The notes: generated by a model not told the origin, from the sequence alone. A stretch of DNA of 64,000 bases from Apostichopus japonicus (GCF_037975245.1 NC_092569.1:20021001-20085000), one strand, 5' to 3'; positions 36,601 to 48,900 are shown, counted from the first letter of the stretch. Numbers and translations are program-made.

Positions 36601-38764
36601 TCACCCTGAGGAAATGTTTTCAATGTAAAATATGTCACGTCACATAACGGTTTTTCCAAGCTCTAAATTCGTGATAATTATATGACTAGGGCAATTTTGT
36701 AATATTACCACGAATAGCAATAGACTCACTTATATTTTTTAGTTCCTTAATGTGGTCCCAGATTGCAACATATCCATAACCTCCACAAGTCTCCCCACCT
36801 GGACAAGTTATTCCTTCCTCTACACATTGGTGGTCTTCAAGAAACTGAGAGTTGTTTCCGTCGCGCGGAGACTCGAAGCTACAGAAACATTTGTTTCCTT
36901 CTGCTAAGCCAATGAAAGGATAGGCTTGACAACGTTCCATGCATGATCTAAGAGTTAGTTCGGTAATTGATCCCATGAAATGAAAGTCGTGGTCAGTCGT
37001 ATGGTTCAAGCATCCAAAATAAGTAAAATCTGTAGGAAAACAAAACAGGCCAAGTAAATATTTCAGACAGTGCAGTCCTGGATTCTGCTGTAAATTTAAT
37101 TTTAAAAGAAGCTTTGTTTTTAATTGTGTTCTAGCCGATATTGTCTACATAGGATGTATTGTTCGTATACTTCAAGGCTCAACTTGATGTGTGTTACTTG
37201 TACAGTACTGTGGTTCCTACGAACACTATATTTAAACAGAAACATCTATGAGTGACTTGCAACAACAACATTGGAGCTCTTCGTGGCGTGTTTGAAAAAG
37301 TTGATTTCATAATAATGTGTTCATAGTTCTCAAAGAAGATCAAATTGACCTCATGTCGACGAAAGAATGAAAGACAATATTTCAGTGACTTACAGTAGCA
37401 TCAAAGCAATGCATTTGTGTTGTTTGTTTTATTTTTTTGCTCTTAATAATGTAAATTGAAATATTTAGCGATATTTAACCCACCTTATGTTTTTATTTTT
37501 AAAAACTTACTAGTGTAGACCGCCATTGCATCTTTACCACCACACGTTGGTCCACCTGAACACAAAGTATCACACCGTGTATCTGTAACAGTATTGTAAG
37601 CCTGGTGTTGACTTCGATCCGTCCCACAATAACAGTAAGATCCATACTGAAGCCCCAATAAAGTGTAGGTATCCACGTCGCATATTCGGGCACAAAGTGA
37701 GACCGTTAGATCGGGTCGGATATGTCTTACAGCAAGTACACTGGAATGGTTACTGCTATAGCAACCAAGATAGTTCCCACCTGTTGGTAAAATGAAACAT
37801 GCAGTCACAGAATCATCCTTAAAACAAATTCAGAAAAGGTATTGTAGTGACATGAATACGTTAACAAGTAATATTCACATTTAGTTTGTTATTTTTACGA
37901 ATAGATTTACTAATTCAACTCTAAAAGAACATAATGTTAGAATAACAGAAAGGACAACACAAAATTGGAAGGAAACTGACACGATTTTGTTGACGTAGTC
38001 CGTAAATAAAAAAGTTACAATTAAATTTATCCAAAGTCTACGACTGGAATTATAAGATACGAAGACACTGTGTATATTTGGCAATATTATATCTGATTGG
38101 AAAGTTGAAAACAATATTTTGAGATACATACAGATAGTTTCTGTTGATGAGTTGCCGAACGGTTGCTATGACAAGTCTGCAGTACATTTATTCCAAATAT
38201 ATGCTAATTATTGTTTTACACATTATCTTACTTTCACCCAATATCATGATATTTCTTCATTACAACTTTACAGAAACAGATAACAACATGTCATGTGCAT
38301 TGCCCTTAGTTGTCACGTTAAGGTCTTGTTATTGTAAAAAAGGGCACCCTGTGTGAATTAACTCAGTAAACCACGAGTGTTAATACATCTGATTTACTCA
38401 AAAAAAGTCACACATTTCATATTTTCTACTTCCAAGGAGTTTCGACGAAAAACCTCCTTGGGTATTTCAAACTTTTATTTAATACAGAATATCGATTATA
38501 GATGTAAAATAGCATTCCTTTTATTCTTGTGCAGTATTTACACGAAAATATGAGAGAAAACAAACGTTTAAAAGACTGCCAAAATCTGAGGTTTTACTCC
38601 CAGAAAATAAATCATTTGCATAGACTATTTATTATGGTAGGGAATAAACGTTTGCTGAGTATTACGTTCATACAACACAAAGATTTTCGTTACTTACCAA
38701 CTGAACTGACAGCCGATATTCCTACCAAACTCATACACGTCACAAGCGTTGTTACATAACCCAT
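33379..38764 (-). CDS. receptor gene 2: WSC-WSC-stalk-TM protein with a short tyrosine-rich tail
   Basis: Exons on the minus strand: 38764-38698 (signal), 37780-37511 (WSC), 37029-36730 (WSC), 36505-36449 (stalk), 35563-35467 (TM) and 33664-33379 (tail, stop taa). The joined frame is 1077 bp, 358 residues, with every phase matching. Layout: signal 1-22, WSC about 23-112 and 113-212, stalk 213-231, TM about 240-262, tail 264-358. The tail start (RSTISRWY) aligns with gene 1 (RSITRWW), which supports the tail-exon assignment. Tail tyrosines include TIKYDNE (Y283, a pYxN form known to suit Grb2-type SH2 domains), HSYLAE (Y297), EYVVES (Y310) and LYDI at the end. Probable paralogue of gene 1 in the same orientation. 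Confidence 0.78.
34036..34070. repeat. short relic related to the 34975 palindromic element
   Basis: ttaatcctgtgagtaactcac is the complement of the inner gttactcacaggattaa of the element at 34975-35094. Probably a broken copy. Confidence 0.4.
34975..35094. mobile_element. 120-bp palindromic MITE with perfect 24-bp arms
   Basis: The left arm at 34975-34998 (ggggttaatcaacggtctag and 4 more bases) is the exact complement of the right arm at 35071-35094. Inside are inverted gatgcac/gtgcatc and gggcggagccc. It lies in the intron between the TM and tail exons of receptor gene 2. The lack of arm mismatches suggests recent activity or gene conversion. Confidence 0.8.
35467..35563 (-). CDS. receptor gene 2 transmembrane exon
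   Basis: 97 bp, phase 1 in and 2 out, from attagcacag| to ttgtgcag|gtaaat. It reads PAVVTSSRYFITAFLFVVGV, then LIGGIAGIALC, a clear membrane span. Confidence 0.78.
36449..36505 (-). CDS. receptor gene 2 stalk exon
   Basis: 57 bp, phase 1-1, from tctatgttag| to tctcaag|gtatgt. It encodes PYSIPVEVNLTTEATPSQ, a Thr/Pro-rich linker between the second WSC domain and the membrane. Confidence 0.68.
36730..37029 (-). CDS. receptor gene 2 second WSC exon
   Basis: 300 bp, phase 1-1, from gttttcctacag| to aatataa|gtgagt. It reads FTYFGCLNHTTD, then LRSCMERCQAYPFIGLAEGN, KCFCSF, QCVEEGITCPGGETCGG and YVAIW, a complete WSC framework. Confidence 0.85.
37511..37780 (-). CDS. receptor gene 2 first WSC exon
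   Basis: 270 bp, phase 1-1, from ttttaccaacag| to tacacta|gtaagt. It reads GNYLGCYSSNHS, then SLCARICDV, LQYGSYCYCGTD, RCDTLCSGGPTCGG and AMAVYT. The cysteine pattern matches the WSC family fully. Confidence 0.87.
38698..38764 (-). CDS. receptor gene 2 signal-peptide exon
   Basis: The ATG at 38764 opens MGYVTTLVTCMSLVGISAVS, then SV, leaving in phase 1 at gttg|gtaagt. 67 bp, as in gene 1. A TATA-like box lies about 290 bp upstream. Confidence 0.72.
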
Positions 38765-39051
38765 ACTTTCCCAAAGCGGACGAGTTTCTGCTTTAAATTT
38801 TCTGTTCAGATGTATGAAATATTGTTTTTATTAATTCTTATCGACGACAGCGTTGACTTTTGTATTCGTGTGTACAAGCAGTAATGGTCAGGTTTACAAA
38901 ATGCATACACTCTTGAATGAGAAACAATGCCTAGCACAAAAACTCTTTACAAATTCTTTATGGATTTGTGTTAATTAGTAACATTTAAAGTTTATAGAGA
39001 GAATGAATGTTACTGATGTAATAGTACAACAGACAGTAAATTATTAACTAG

Positions 39052-39059
39052 CTTATATA
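39052..39059 (-). promoter_or_regulatory. possible TATA box of receptor gene 2
   Basis: The minus strand reads tatataag, about 290 bp before the ATG. The position is plausible for a start site near 39025 with a 5' UTR of about 260 bases. No other core element was seen. Confidence 0.3.
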
Positions 39060-39069
39060 GTCAGAATAA

Positions 39070-40004
39070 TTATCAAAGCATCGCACAAGGAAATGATGCC
39101 TTCTGTCAAGGTTGTCCGACGAGGTCTGATTAATTCCACATACAGCAAGTTTACGGCTGCTTTTTGGCAGAAGACTGTAATTGCTCTGGCTGGAAATCGT
39201 TTCTTCGACAGTTCAATCCAAACGAACCAGTATTTTGCTTTCAAAATTAAGAAATACTCCTTTAAAAACTAAATTTATTGGTGTAATCAGCATTTCAGCG
39301 GTGCAGAGTTTTTTGGTTTGCTCCTCTTGTTTCGTTGTTTTTTTTTTCTAGCATGTTAACATTAAGCCTAATTAGGTTTGGTAAAGCTGGGTATGATTTT
39401 TCGATGTCAGTTATTATCATGACATGTAAAACAGCAACACTCTCGCTGCAAAATACATTTGTGAATCAAATTTGGTGAAAATAGCATTCAGGAGATCTAG
39501 TCTAAACTTATGCTGTTTTTCGGTAGTAAATCAGTTTAATCAATAAATTCTTAAACTGACTGAATAATGGCGATTTGCTAAAAGATAACTTGTTTCCTTT
39601 TTTTTTTTTATATATCATCAATTTTGAGTTGAAGATATCAATACAAACATGATTGTCAATTAGTAGCAATTGATTCTTGTTTATTGCTTAGTTAGTTCGT
39701 GATATTTCTTATCAACGTGATTGAAAGAACTTTACACTAAATAAATAAGACAACATAAACTTTCGTTGATCGTTATTTCAAAATACTACTCCACGGACGA
39801 TCTGCCGATTTAAAGCCAAACGAACGTCGTCTTCCATATATAATCAAAATTGTTAATCGGTAGTTGCCAAATCCCGCGCATGCGTACCGATCACGAGCAA
39901 TGACTTTTAAAGTCTCACCAACGTACATTATACTCGTCTTGAATGATGTCACATTAAATAAACAAACTACTATCTCATATGTATAAATAACGTAACAAAT
40001 GCAA
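39070..40004. other. spacer between receptor genes 2 and 3
   Basis: About 0.9 kb, AT-rich, with no exon recognised. Confidence 0.45.
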
Positions 40005-40010
40005 TTTATT
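40005..40010 (-). terminator. possible polyadenylation signal of receptor gene 3
   Basis: The minus strand reads aataaa about 24 bases after the stop codon. A very short 3' UTR would result, so a later signal may be used instead. Confidence 0.35.
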
Positions 40011-40033
40011 TGTATCTGTGTGTTGCATTGAGT

Positions 40034-40400
40034 CTACTCCATCGTTGCGTATACTTCGCCTACATCGAAATATATAATAGAATCACAATCCGCATCATAT
40101 CTATCAGCTTTGTCGATGGTCGACGCAGATTCAGAACCACACGTTTTGTCCCGATGAGATCTACTGGTATTAACATGATCATCCTTTTTATTAAAAGACA
40201 GTGACTTCAGTTTCAGAGATTTCTTTAACTCTGCTTTACCCACAGTATCTTGTATCGCAGACGGGTTATTATCATCTGCTTGGTAATAGGTAGAATCTCC
40301 AGGTTCGTCTACTGCTGCTGCTGAGGTGTCAGTCAAAACTTTAGGAGGATCTCGCTGAAACTTCGATAGAAAGAAACTTGTTGCATTTATCAGCTTCGGG
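40034..40400 (-). CDS. receptor gene 3 cytoplasmic tail exon
   Basis: It enters in phase 2 after atttctgacag| and reads PKLINATSFFLSKFQRDPP to SIIYFDVGEVYATME stop. A Lys-rich middle (ELKKSLKLKSLSFNKKDD) is unlike the acidic tail of gene 1. Confidence 0.7.
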
Positions 40401-42798
40401 CTGTCAGAAATCAAGAGAGATATAAAGGTCAAATGTAGTGTTGGGAAGTTCGTTTCGTGAAAGACGTTACACGTTATTCTAATTAAAAAATCCAGGAGGT
40501 AGACATATTTCGGTCTATGATTTATTGCTCACAGAATGGAGTGAATTGCGATATATGATCTACAATATTAAGCATTCCATATGGAGATACTTATATATTA
40601 TTTACCACAATTCCACGAAGCATGAGAAGATATGATGAATATAAGACACATATTTTAGTATATTATATGAATTTACACAGTACCTTAGTGTTAGATATGA
40701 TGTTACCGATCCAACTGCAAAGCCAATGCACAGAATTCCAATGACAGCAATGAAGAGAAAAACTGAACCGTTTCCCCCTGATTAATTTAAGAGAACCATG
40801 ATTATGATAACAGTTTCTATTTAAAGAAAGCTTATATTACTACACTTCATTGTGTATATTTTTATATTGTATATATTTCATTCCTTGCATTTTTTTATTG
40901 CTCCGTTCTTTTCAGTATCATCTTTTTTACACATGAGAAGATATGTGATAGCTGTTGGTGTTATTTTACCATGAACGGATTATTACTACGTAAGATAAAT
41001 GAATAATGGATAAATGAATAAATCAAATGAAGACATTAGCACACAAAGAATCTGCGTGCGAAATGACAAGAAGATATTAACTGGAGGACAAAACAGTACA
41101 ACTGAGGGCAATTAAAGGGAAAAAATCAATTAATGAAAATAATTATGTTAAGCTATCATCTCAATATGGTTGTGTTAAATTAAAATAAAAAGTTCGTCCT
41201 CAAAGATAAATGAATATATAGCAGAAAGTTGATGTATATCATAGTCGTATAATACAAATGTTAAACTAACAATATCACACGTAAGCACAGAATGACAGGA
41301 AACAAGATAATTTTACTTTCAGTTTCCAAATAGATTGAAATGTATATTCCTGGATGTAACAGTATACAACTTGTTTAAAGTATATAAAATGAAAGGGACT
41401 TTGAAGAAGCCATTTGATGCAGTCAAAATAATGAATTTCTTGATCATTTCAAAATGACAACAAAATAAAAAAAACTAGATGAAATGCAATTCGCCCTACA
41501 ATTTCCAAATGAGTCATGTAGGCCTTCTACAAAATTCGGCAATATTTGTGAATTTACATAATCCTTTTAACAAATTATTGCTTTTCTGTCATATTCGTAG
41601 GCAAAGTGAAAGTGAAATGTTCGTCATAATAAAAATACAACAACGTGTTATGTGTTTTTACATATTTATGTGTCCTTATGTGTACTCACTTGCAGTAATG
41701 TATGACTCATTATAATTGGTATGAACTAACAAGTTCTGTGTAGACTTCTGACTTAATGGATCTGAAAGGAAAAAAAGGAGTGTATAGAAAAATACTGTTG
41801 TGAAAGCTGCTTGTCTGCCTAACTACTAGTTTGATGATTAATCACATATACTTTATTTAATTAGTACACTTGTAAAATCAACACTAAATTATAAGGTTAA
41901 GGCTTATCAATAACATAATGCTGACGGCCCCATGTATTGCTTATCATATAAAGACAATAGACATGCGTTGGTACGTGTTTTTATTATGCTAGACCTAAAC
42001 AGGGATGAAACGTTATTCAGCCCACGGTGATGTTAAGAAGATCTTTGGATTTTAATACGGCAAAATAAGCTACAATGGTATGCTGTGGTATGTAGATTTC
42101 TACATGGCCCACTTGGCCCATGGTACTATTTGATTAAAAAAAAAGCCGTAGCTAAATTAAACTTCAAGATATATTACACTCATCAGCAGTGGTAGTTAGT
42201 AATTCATTTTCTGCTGAATTATTTTCTGACGTGAGACTGTTGGCTGATGACACAATTGCGGTTATCCATTCTTGGTCCGTGGTCCTTCCCTCACCTGAGT
42301 GTGAAGCAAAATCCAATTAGATATAACATATCCTTCATGTAATCACCTAACACACCTTACAACTATATGTTTGCCTTGAGTTTGGCACAATCTGATAGTA
42401 TGACACTGGACCGTTACAGAATCGAGAACAGATTATACACATATGCTAGCAGTTATACACGTCAATTGATTATATAACGAAGCAGTAAACATGAATCTTC
42501 TTTCACGTATATCTATTAGTGTGGGATCAGAATGATTCGATAAGAGTAGTCGGTATAGTTTTATCGATGTAAGTCTCTTAGACGATTGACTTTTATCCAG
42601 TTACAATGGAATGTTACATAGCTTTCATCAGAGCAACAAGGAATGCGTAAAATTCAACGACAAAATACAGACCACAAAACAACTCAAATGACTTGAGGAT
42701 TACTCAGTAATGAATAAATTGAAAGATGACAAACCTTTGATAAAGGAGAACGCGCTGAACAAACAAGCAGTTAGCAGTAAAATATGTTTGCTATTCAT
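40034..42798 (-). CDS. receptor gene 3: WSC-less paralogue (stalk-TM-tail)
   Basis: Exons on the minus strand: 42798-42735 (signal), 42294-42178 (stalk), 41761-41690 (stalk), 40777-40684 (TM) and 40400-40034 (tail, stop). The joined frame is 714 bp, 237 residues, with all phases matching the plan of genes 1 and 2. The ectodomain of about 63 residues is Ser/Thr/Asn-rich with no cysteine framework, and the 440 bp between signal and stalk exons holds no WSC exon. The tail (116-237) keeps STYYQADD (Y154, aligned to STYIAI of gene 1), IIYFDV (Y226, ITIM form) and EVYATM at the C-terminus (Y233, a YxxM form; gene 1 ends MYATL). It could be a signalling partner, a decoy, or a gene losing its domains. 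Confidence 0.68.
40684..40777 (-). CDS. receptor gene 3 transmembrane exon
   Basis: 94 bp, phase 1 in and 2 out, from aaattaatcag| to acactaag|gtactg. It reads GNGSVFLFIAVIGILCIGFA, then VGSVTSYLTL. The hydrophobic span is clear. Confidence 0.75.
41690..41761 (-). CDS. receptor gene 3 stalk exon 2
   Basis: 72 bp, phase 1-1, from tcctttcag| to actgcaa|gtgagt. It reads PLSQKSTQNLLVHTNYNESY, then ITA, with potential N-glycosylation at NES. Confidence 0.6.
42178..42294 (-). CDS. receptor gene 3 stalk exon 1
   Basis: 117 bp, phase 1-1. It reads EGRTTDQEWITAIVSSANSL, then TSENNSAENELLTTTADE. The donor gatgagt|gtaata is chosen because the neighbouring gt two bases earlier would break the frame; it is the weakest border in this gene. 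Confidence 0.5.
42735..42798 (-). CDS. receptor gene 3 signal-peptide exon
   Basis: The ATG at 42798 opens MNSKHILLLTACLFSAFSFI, then K, leaving in phase 1 at caaag|gtttgt. Strong hydrophobic core. TATA-like repeats lie at about 42924-42950 upstream. Confidence 0.65.
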
Positions 42799-42799
42799 A

Positions 42800-45700
42800 G
42801 TCTCGTGTGGCTGATGAGAAAACAAACTTTTCGAAATGTATCTGACAATTTCCTCTCAGGTAATAATACCGAACTACCGCAGGTACTTGTCTACCTTATC
42901 TGAGATTAAAGGAAAAATTCCACGGTATATATATGTATATAGTATATATACGAGCGAACAATGTCATTGCGTTTTTTTTTCTCCTTTCTGTGGTATTAAA
43001 ATTATATGTGATCAGTCTCTCTAAGTAGATCAAAACATAAGTAAGCATTAAACAATTTGAATACCTCGCTAACTTAAACCTGATTCTTGCAAATTGTTAA
43101 GAAACTGCGATACGAAGGACGTGGTGCTTTTTCATTCGATCTATTAGGATCTAATAATGATAAGCACACTGTCCGACTGAATGATATGCGACTTACCTCA
43201 ACTCGGCAGTTGAAACGTACTAAGAAAATCATGGAAAACCGAAAATAAACTGGTCAACGTGTTGCGTTTACCCAACTGTACGTAGGCGACCGCCTTGGGA
43301 TGTAACAAATGTAACTTATTAAAGCACCGTGAATAACGTATGGAACACCAGTCGTCGTTAACAGAAAACAGCGCGGGAACAGCGCGGGAACAAATCAACT
43401 AAAATGGTAAGGAAACGTGCAGATTACTTACTTTGTCGATACCGGTCATCTTCAAATGTTGCAACGTATTATAGCAAACACGTCTTTCATCACCCGGAAA
43501 TTATATGTTGTCTTCTTCGCTATATAATAACTTGAACGATGAAAAGGAAACTGTCATGTAGAGTTCAACAACCTTTCGTCTTTTTTTTGACAACTGTATT
43601 CAGTTAAGAAACACTTAAACGGTAATTCAAGATTTAATGTTCATCGACAGAGATGACAATTCTGAAAAAAAAATACTTAAAATGAAAGTTGTTGTCAAGT
43701 ACGTAACTCTTTAACGAAGAAAGAAAAGTAAGATCATTAGTTTAAAAGTACGTTGTTAAATTTGAATTGAAAGAGAAACACTGTCAACATTACCTGTAAA
43801 TTGCAGGGATATCTCTGTAGACAAAAGATGTTAGCGATATTAAATATCCAAAAACAGATAGCTCAAATCAGCTGTCCTTTCGATAATTGGGTCGTAAAAA
43901 TTCCCTGATCATATAAACTGTACTTGTTGTGTACACTGTGTAGTCAGCAGAATAAATCGTTCGAAGTATTAACTGACAGATGCATGATAGTAGACTTTCT
44001 GTTGTAAATAACAATACGGGTTAATGCAATCCTACATACAAATCTCCTATCATACAGGTGTATATTTACCCTAAAAGTGATTAAGGATCAAATTATGTAC
44101 ACGTAGTATATTTAAAACGTTTGTCGTGTCACTTTTTGAGAGTCAGAAACTCTCTTGAGTTCATAAAACATATATAGTTGGCAGAGTATCAAGTTTGAAC
44201 AAGATGATGTTCGATGCATCTCATTGTTCGTCTTGTAAATGAGTTACTGTTTAGAATGCCTAAGCATGATAATGCGTTAATTAATGTATAAACATTGATC
44301 AAAGATTATAAAAAAATAACCATGTTTTAACATAATTTGGCAGCAAGCATTATTGGATTGATGTAATTGACCGTGGAAGGAAAGTTTTAAAATAGTTTGA
44401 AGTATGATCTGATGAAGAATGTGTACAAGCCACACGGTATGTTGTACAACGATCTAATATAATTAAATATGAAAAGATGGCAAAAAGTGGTTTAAACTGT
44501 AAAGAAGAAAAAGTACAGGCAAGTTTCACCATGAATCGAAAAGGTAAATGTTTCTTTTTTTATATGCTAGAATTAAATAGATAATTATACGTTAACCAAG
44601 TAGAATATATGGTTGTTTCGTACAAAGACTTACATTTGTCACCTTGGTACCTACTGGAGCGAGCGGATTTAATCTCTAAAGCCACATTACTTATATTTAT
44701 TCCCGAGTTTTCTTGTAATTACAATAAATCTGTTCAATTCCTACAAGCTAAACAAGAGGGTAATCCGTGGAGTTGCATATTTCAACGCCTTCAAACCATT
44801 TAAGAGGAGTTTTTGACACAACATTGCCCTTTGCCTCGAACCACGTTACCTTTGACCTCGGTTCCCACGGCAAACACCTATTTTGATAGAACTAGACCAT
44901 TTCCATTATACCCATGGCGGTTCTATGTCAACTCAATGTGTTCCCTTGGAGTTAAAACAAGAACAAATTTTCAAGAGAATACAATTTTTATAAATTCCTG
45001 TCTATGAACCCTATGCCTAAGTTTGAGCTCAGAACCCGTTTCTCATACATACTGCTTTCAACAGTCTAAGCAGGTCAGCAGGATAATAATATCTCTTTTT
45101 CGAACAATTAAAATCCCATTGTCCATTGAAGTCAGACCAGTATTGTACGTTTCAAACGCGCTTTTTGTTTTTGGTTTTGAGCGTTTCACAAATTTTACCA
45201 GGTGTCTTGAAACATTCCTTATTTTATTTTTAGCCATAAGTTACATTTTTAAATATTTGGGAGATTGTCTGTAAATAACAGCCGGTGGTTAACTTTGAAC
45301 ATTTCCTTCGTCCTTTGAGGGAGCTGTAGAGTGGAAATATCTTTTGATGATTTTTCTAAAAGAAGAGAGACGAGGGTAACCACCAAGGTGTCTTGTTTTG
45401 GCTGCCTTCCTCAAGTAGTGTCTTCCTATACACTATACTCTAAGATTTCTATATTTCCGCATTTACAATGGAAACACACTCTTTTAGTAAGGTTGTTACA
45501 AACGGTGTTTGAATTTCTTCCAGTACTTTTCTCAATGGAATAAATCGTTTGGTACGAAGTGTCTGGCCATAAGCAAGGGTACGCTTATTATGTAAAGGAT
45601 CATATTAAAGGTACATGTTCTGAAAAAAAGTGGCTTTGACATAAGGGCCATATTCCTCTTGTACTTCTTTAGTGAGTTTATGTATTAATATTACCTAAGG

Positions 45701-46750
45701 GATATAATCCAATTTAAAAGACGTAATAAATTCAACGATCTTTCATAAGGTCATAAAAGGCTTCATGCCCACTGGCAATCACCAATATAATGACAACACA
45801 CTATATACTTAAGTTTGCAGAGCTCCATAATCTTTCTTCAACTGTAGTATTATCATCACTTGAAATGAGAAAATAAGACGCAGTCAAATTGATTTATTGC
45901 CCAGTATTGATTTCACATAACGTTTCATAATCTCTGTGCGTATCAAAAGAAATTAACTAACGCCACTATGACTATATAAGAACTTACGTTGTCATCTTGG
46001 TGAAACCAAAATACACACATGAATGTACGCTTCGCGACAAACAGTCAAACGCCATCAGTGGCAAAGTTAGTGCCAAGAGACGGTTTAGGAGTCTATTTAA
46101 TAACTTCAATATGAGTCGATAACGTGCTTGACTGTTTTATGAATTCAAGCAGCATTGGAACAGTTTAACAGTCTGTTGTTGCTTCCGTGCACGCTATCCC
46201 GTTGTAGTCTGACTAGAAATTCAGAGTAAGCATTTGCATAACAATGTTATGCAAACGTTACTCATTAGTTTCTCTTTAAAGTGCTTTGGTTGTTTCCAAG
46301 TTGTCCAAACACAGGTTTGCACATTATGCCAGATATTGCATTATAACTTTATTCTGCAATGAATATTGAGCCTGATATGGCCGATACATACTAACTTGAC
46401 ACATTATCAGCATCATTTCAGCAATATTTAATTCTGCATTTCTGTTATCCTGTAGTAGAAGAGGTTTGTACGTTGGAAGGATATGTTACAATGATATTCA
46501 TGAGCTACCTAGTTCATATCTAAATCAAAGAGAGAGGAAAATCTGCTAAGGCATATGTACTGATGAAAGCCTGTTTAGGCTAAATATGTAAAAGTTAGAT
46601 TTTTTCCGTATCTCCTATCGTGTTCTTAAAAGTTTGTTTTCGTTCTAGTTTGCCTTTGAAGAAGATCCTGCTGAGATCGAAACTTCAGACCGTCTAAGTT
46701 TTACGTAGTTGCTATACATCCAACTGAACTGCCTGTCCATCTGTGTATCT
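42800..46750. other. intergenic stretch upstream of receptor gene 3
   Basis: Several open frames of 60-95 codons occur but none shows a domain or a good exon chain. No fourth receptor copy was found here. Confidence 0.4.
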
Positions 46751-46751
46751 T

Positions 46752-46767
46752 ATTATTATTATTTTGC

Positions 46768-46824
<57 letters not shown>
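46752..46824. repeat. (TTA)n microsatellite
   Basis: Two runs of TTA triplets separated by ttttgctttt. Upstream, at about 46660-46690, gaagaagatcctgctgagat resembles 3' parts of some retroelements, but that is too little for a call. Confidence 0.9.
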
Positions 46825-46826
<2 letters not shown>

Positions 46827-46829
46827 ACA

Positions 46830-48900
46830 GGTTACATTTAATCAACCATATTTCGAGTTAGCGACCAGATATTGAGATGGAGCTCCAATTGTAGACAGTA
46901 AGGAATCGTTTTCACTAACTCAATGAAAGTATTTGCCTGGACTGCCACAGAAATGATACCATGTAGGATAGAAGGCGTCCATCTTAAATGCATTACTCTA
47001 TTAATTTGATGGTGCTCTTTCTTTATTCGTAGCTTAGCAGCATGTTTCTGATTTATACGCTAGGTCTACAGAGCACAGTGGCAAATACGCACATACGGTC
47101 AATTACGCAGATAAGTCGGTAATATAGGGGAAGGTAAACTCGTTGTGTTGGAGAAGGGAGTGACAGAACTGGATCAGGGTGGAATATTGTCGGATTTCTG
47201 AGACAGTGACAATTAACATCTGACGAACCACCTGATAAACTTACCTCGTGTGTTGGTCCAACTTGGTAACTAAACGTACATTTTTACAGTCTTCTCATAG
47301 AGTTCATAGATCCATTGAGGTCAGGCTAGGTCTGAAACGTTGTAAATATGATTATGTAACTGCAAAAGAATACTTGTATGAACTCCAGACCTGGTGTCTA
47401 GATCCTCACGAGCTAGTATAAGAATACTAGTGTATACGTTCTGCCGTGAACTGTAAATCTAACTTGATATTAATAGGTGAAAATCCGAGAGAAAAAATTA
47501 GATAACTTAGATAATTCCTTTTTGTGTGAATTCCGTACTTTGTCAGTAAAAAATCAATAGCCTGTAATAAGAAAGTCAAAGGTCACTTGTAATCAACAAT
47601 AATGAAAGTATGACAACTGTTAACATCCGATATCTAAACGAAGTACAGTATCATATAACTTTTTTATGATTTTATGTATGAAGCCTTTATGAATACCATA
47701 TTTAAAATAGCTGTTTCTTTTATCTTGTTTGTTACTTTCTTTCATTGTATGTAAAAAAAGGAATTGCAATAAAAGTAACAAATGTTAAAACCGCGAATAT
47801 TCTCTCATAACGTTCACTTGGTTTATTAGTGTAAATGTAATACGTAGATAGACGTCAATCTGAATCTTCTAACTTGTATCTATTACTTTCAAAACAAACA
47901 CCAATATATAATTGTTGGACCTTAATAATTATTCGTGCAATTTACAGTGTGCAGCATTGCAAGTTACAGTACCAACGAAAACAAAGCACAGGCCAGTATA
48001 TGTTACTCGCACGTACGTTCATAGATGCGTAGTATTTTCATTTGCTTGTTAAGATCGTTAATATGAATACCAGAATACCGAGCTATTTGTCAGAAATGCA
48101 ATCAAACCAGGATTCTTCGAACTTTGAACTGTTAGGCAACGAATCTGAAACACTCGTAACTCTCTGCAGAAGAGCGTGACGTGATTTAAATTGTGTCATA
48201 CGGTAAACGTTGTAGTGTGATAGTTATAAAGTGATATAGTGATCTATTTCCACACCGTCACTAATAAACAACAGCTCATTATATGTTGGATGTTATTACA
48301 GGAAGCGTCAGCCCCGAACGATTGTATTCAACAATCTAACACTGGGAGCGTATAGTCTGCATGGTTTGTACAAGGATTCTTTGATAGATTTCCGTATACA
48401 TTGGATGGTTTGGTATAGAATTGAATGATTTTAGCACTAACCATATGCTATTGTTTAGGTACTATCACCATTCATAAACCATGATGTATGCTTATTGTAT
48501 TCAATTTACGCTGTTTTCATTGTTTTTGATTTAATTTGTTGATTTCATTAGTAACATCAATGTCATATACAGTACGCCATATTATAAAATCTATGCACAG
48601 TTGACTTCAAACGACTAACGAGAAAAAAAGCAATATCTGCCAGTGTATATTTGTTTGTGTATCGTCACTTTATCGTGAATAACGAAGTACGCGAAAATTA
48701 TTTTTTAATAATCCAATGGATTGCGTAGTTTATATGCAGCTGATTTAAGTTCCTTTGAAAACAAACTGAGGAGAGAGTCTCAGTTTGGTTGATTACATCT
48801 TTAGTCACGTTAAACTAGTATTGCCTGTCTTGGTATAGCTTTGATCAATGCTACTGTCATTCTATGGAAGAAGGAACAAAGGTATACTAAAGATATTCCA
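46830..48900. other. non-coding stretch
   Basis: No recognisable exon. It may be intron of the plus-strand gene ending at 49488. Confidence 0.4.

Noticed and set aside
44609-45543. Run of plus-strand frames of 60-83 codons
   Set aside because: No recognisable domain, and no start/donor or acceptor pattern links them.
46655-46700. Sequence resembling the 3' part of Penelope-like elements
   Set aside because: Only a short stretch matches from memory; no RT or endonuclease frame nearby.
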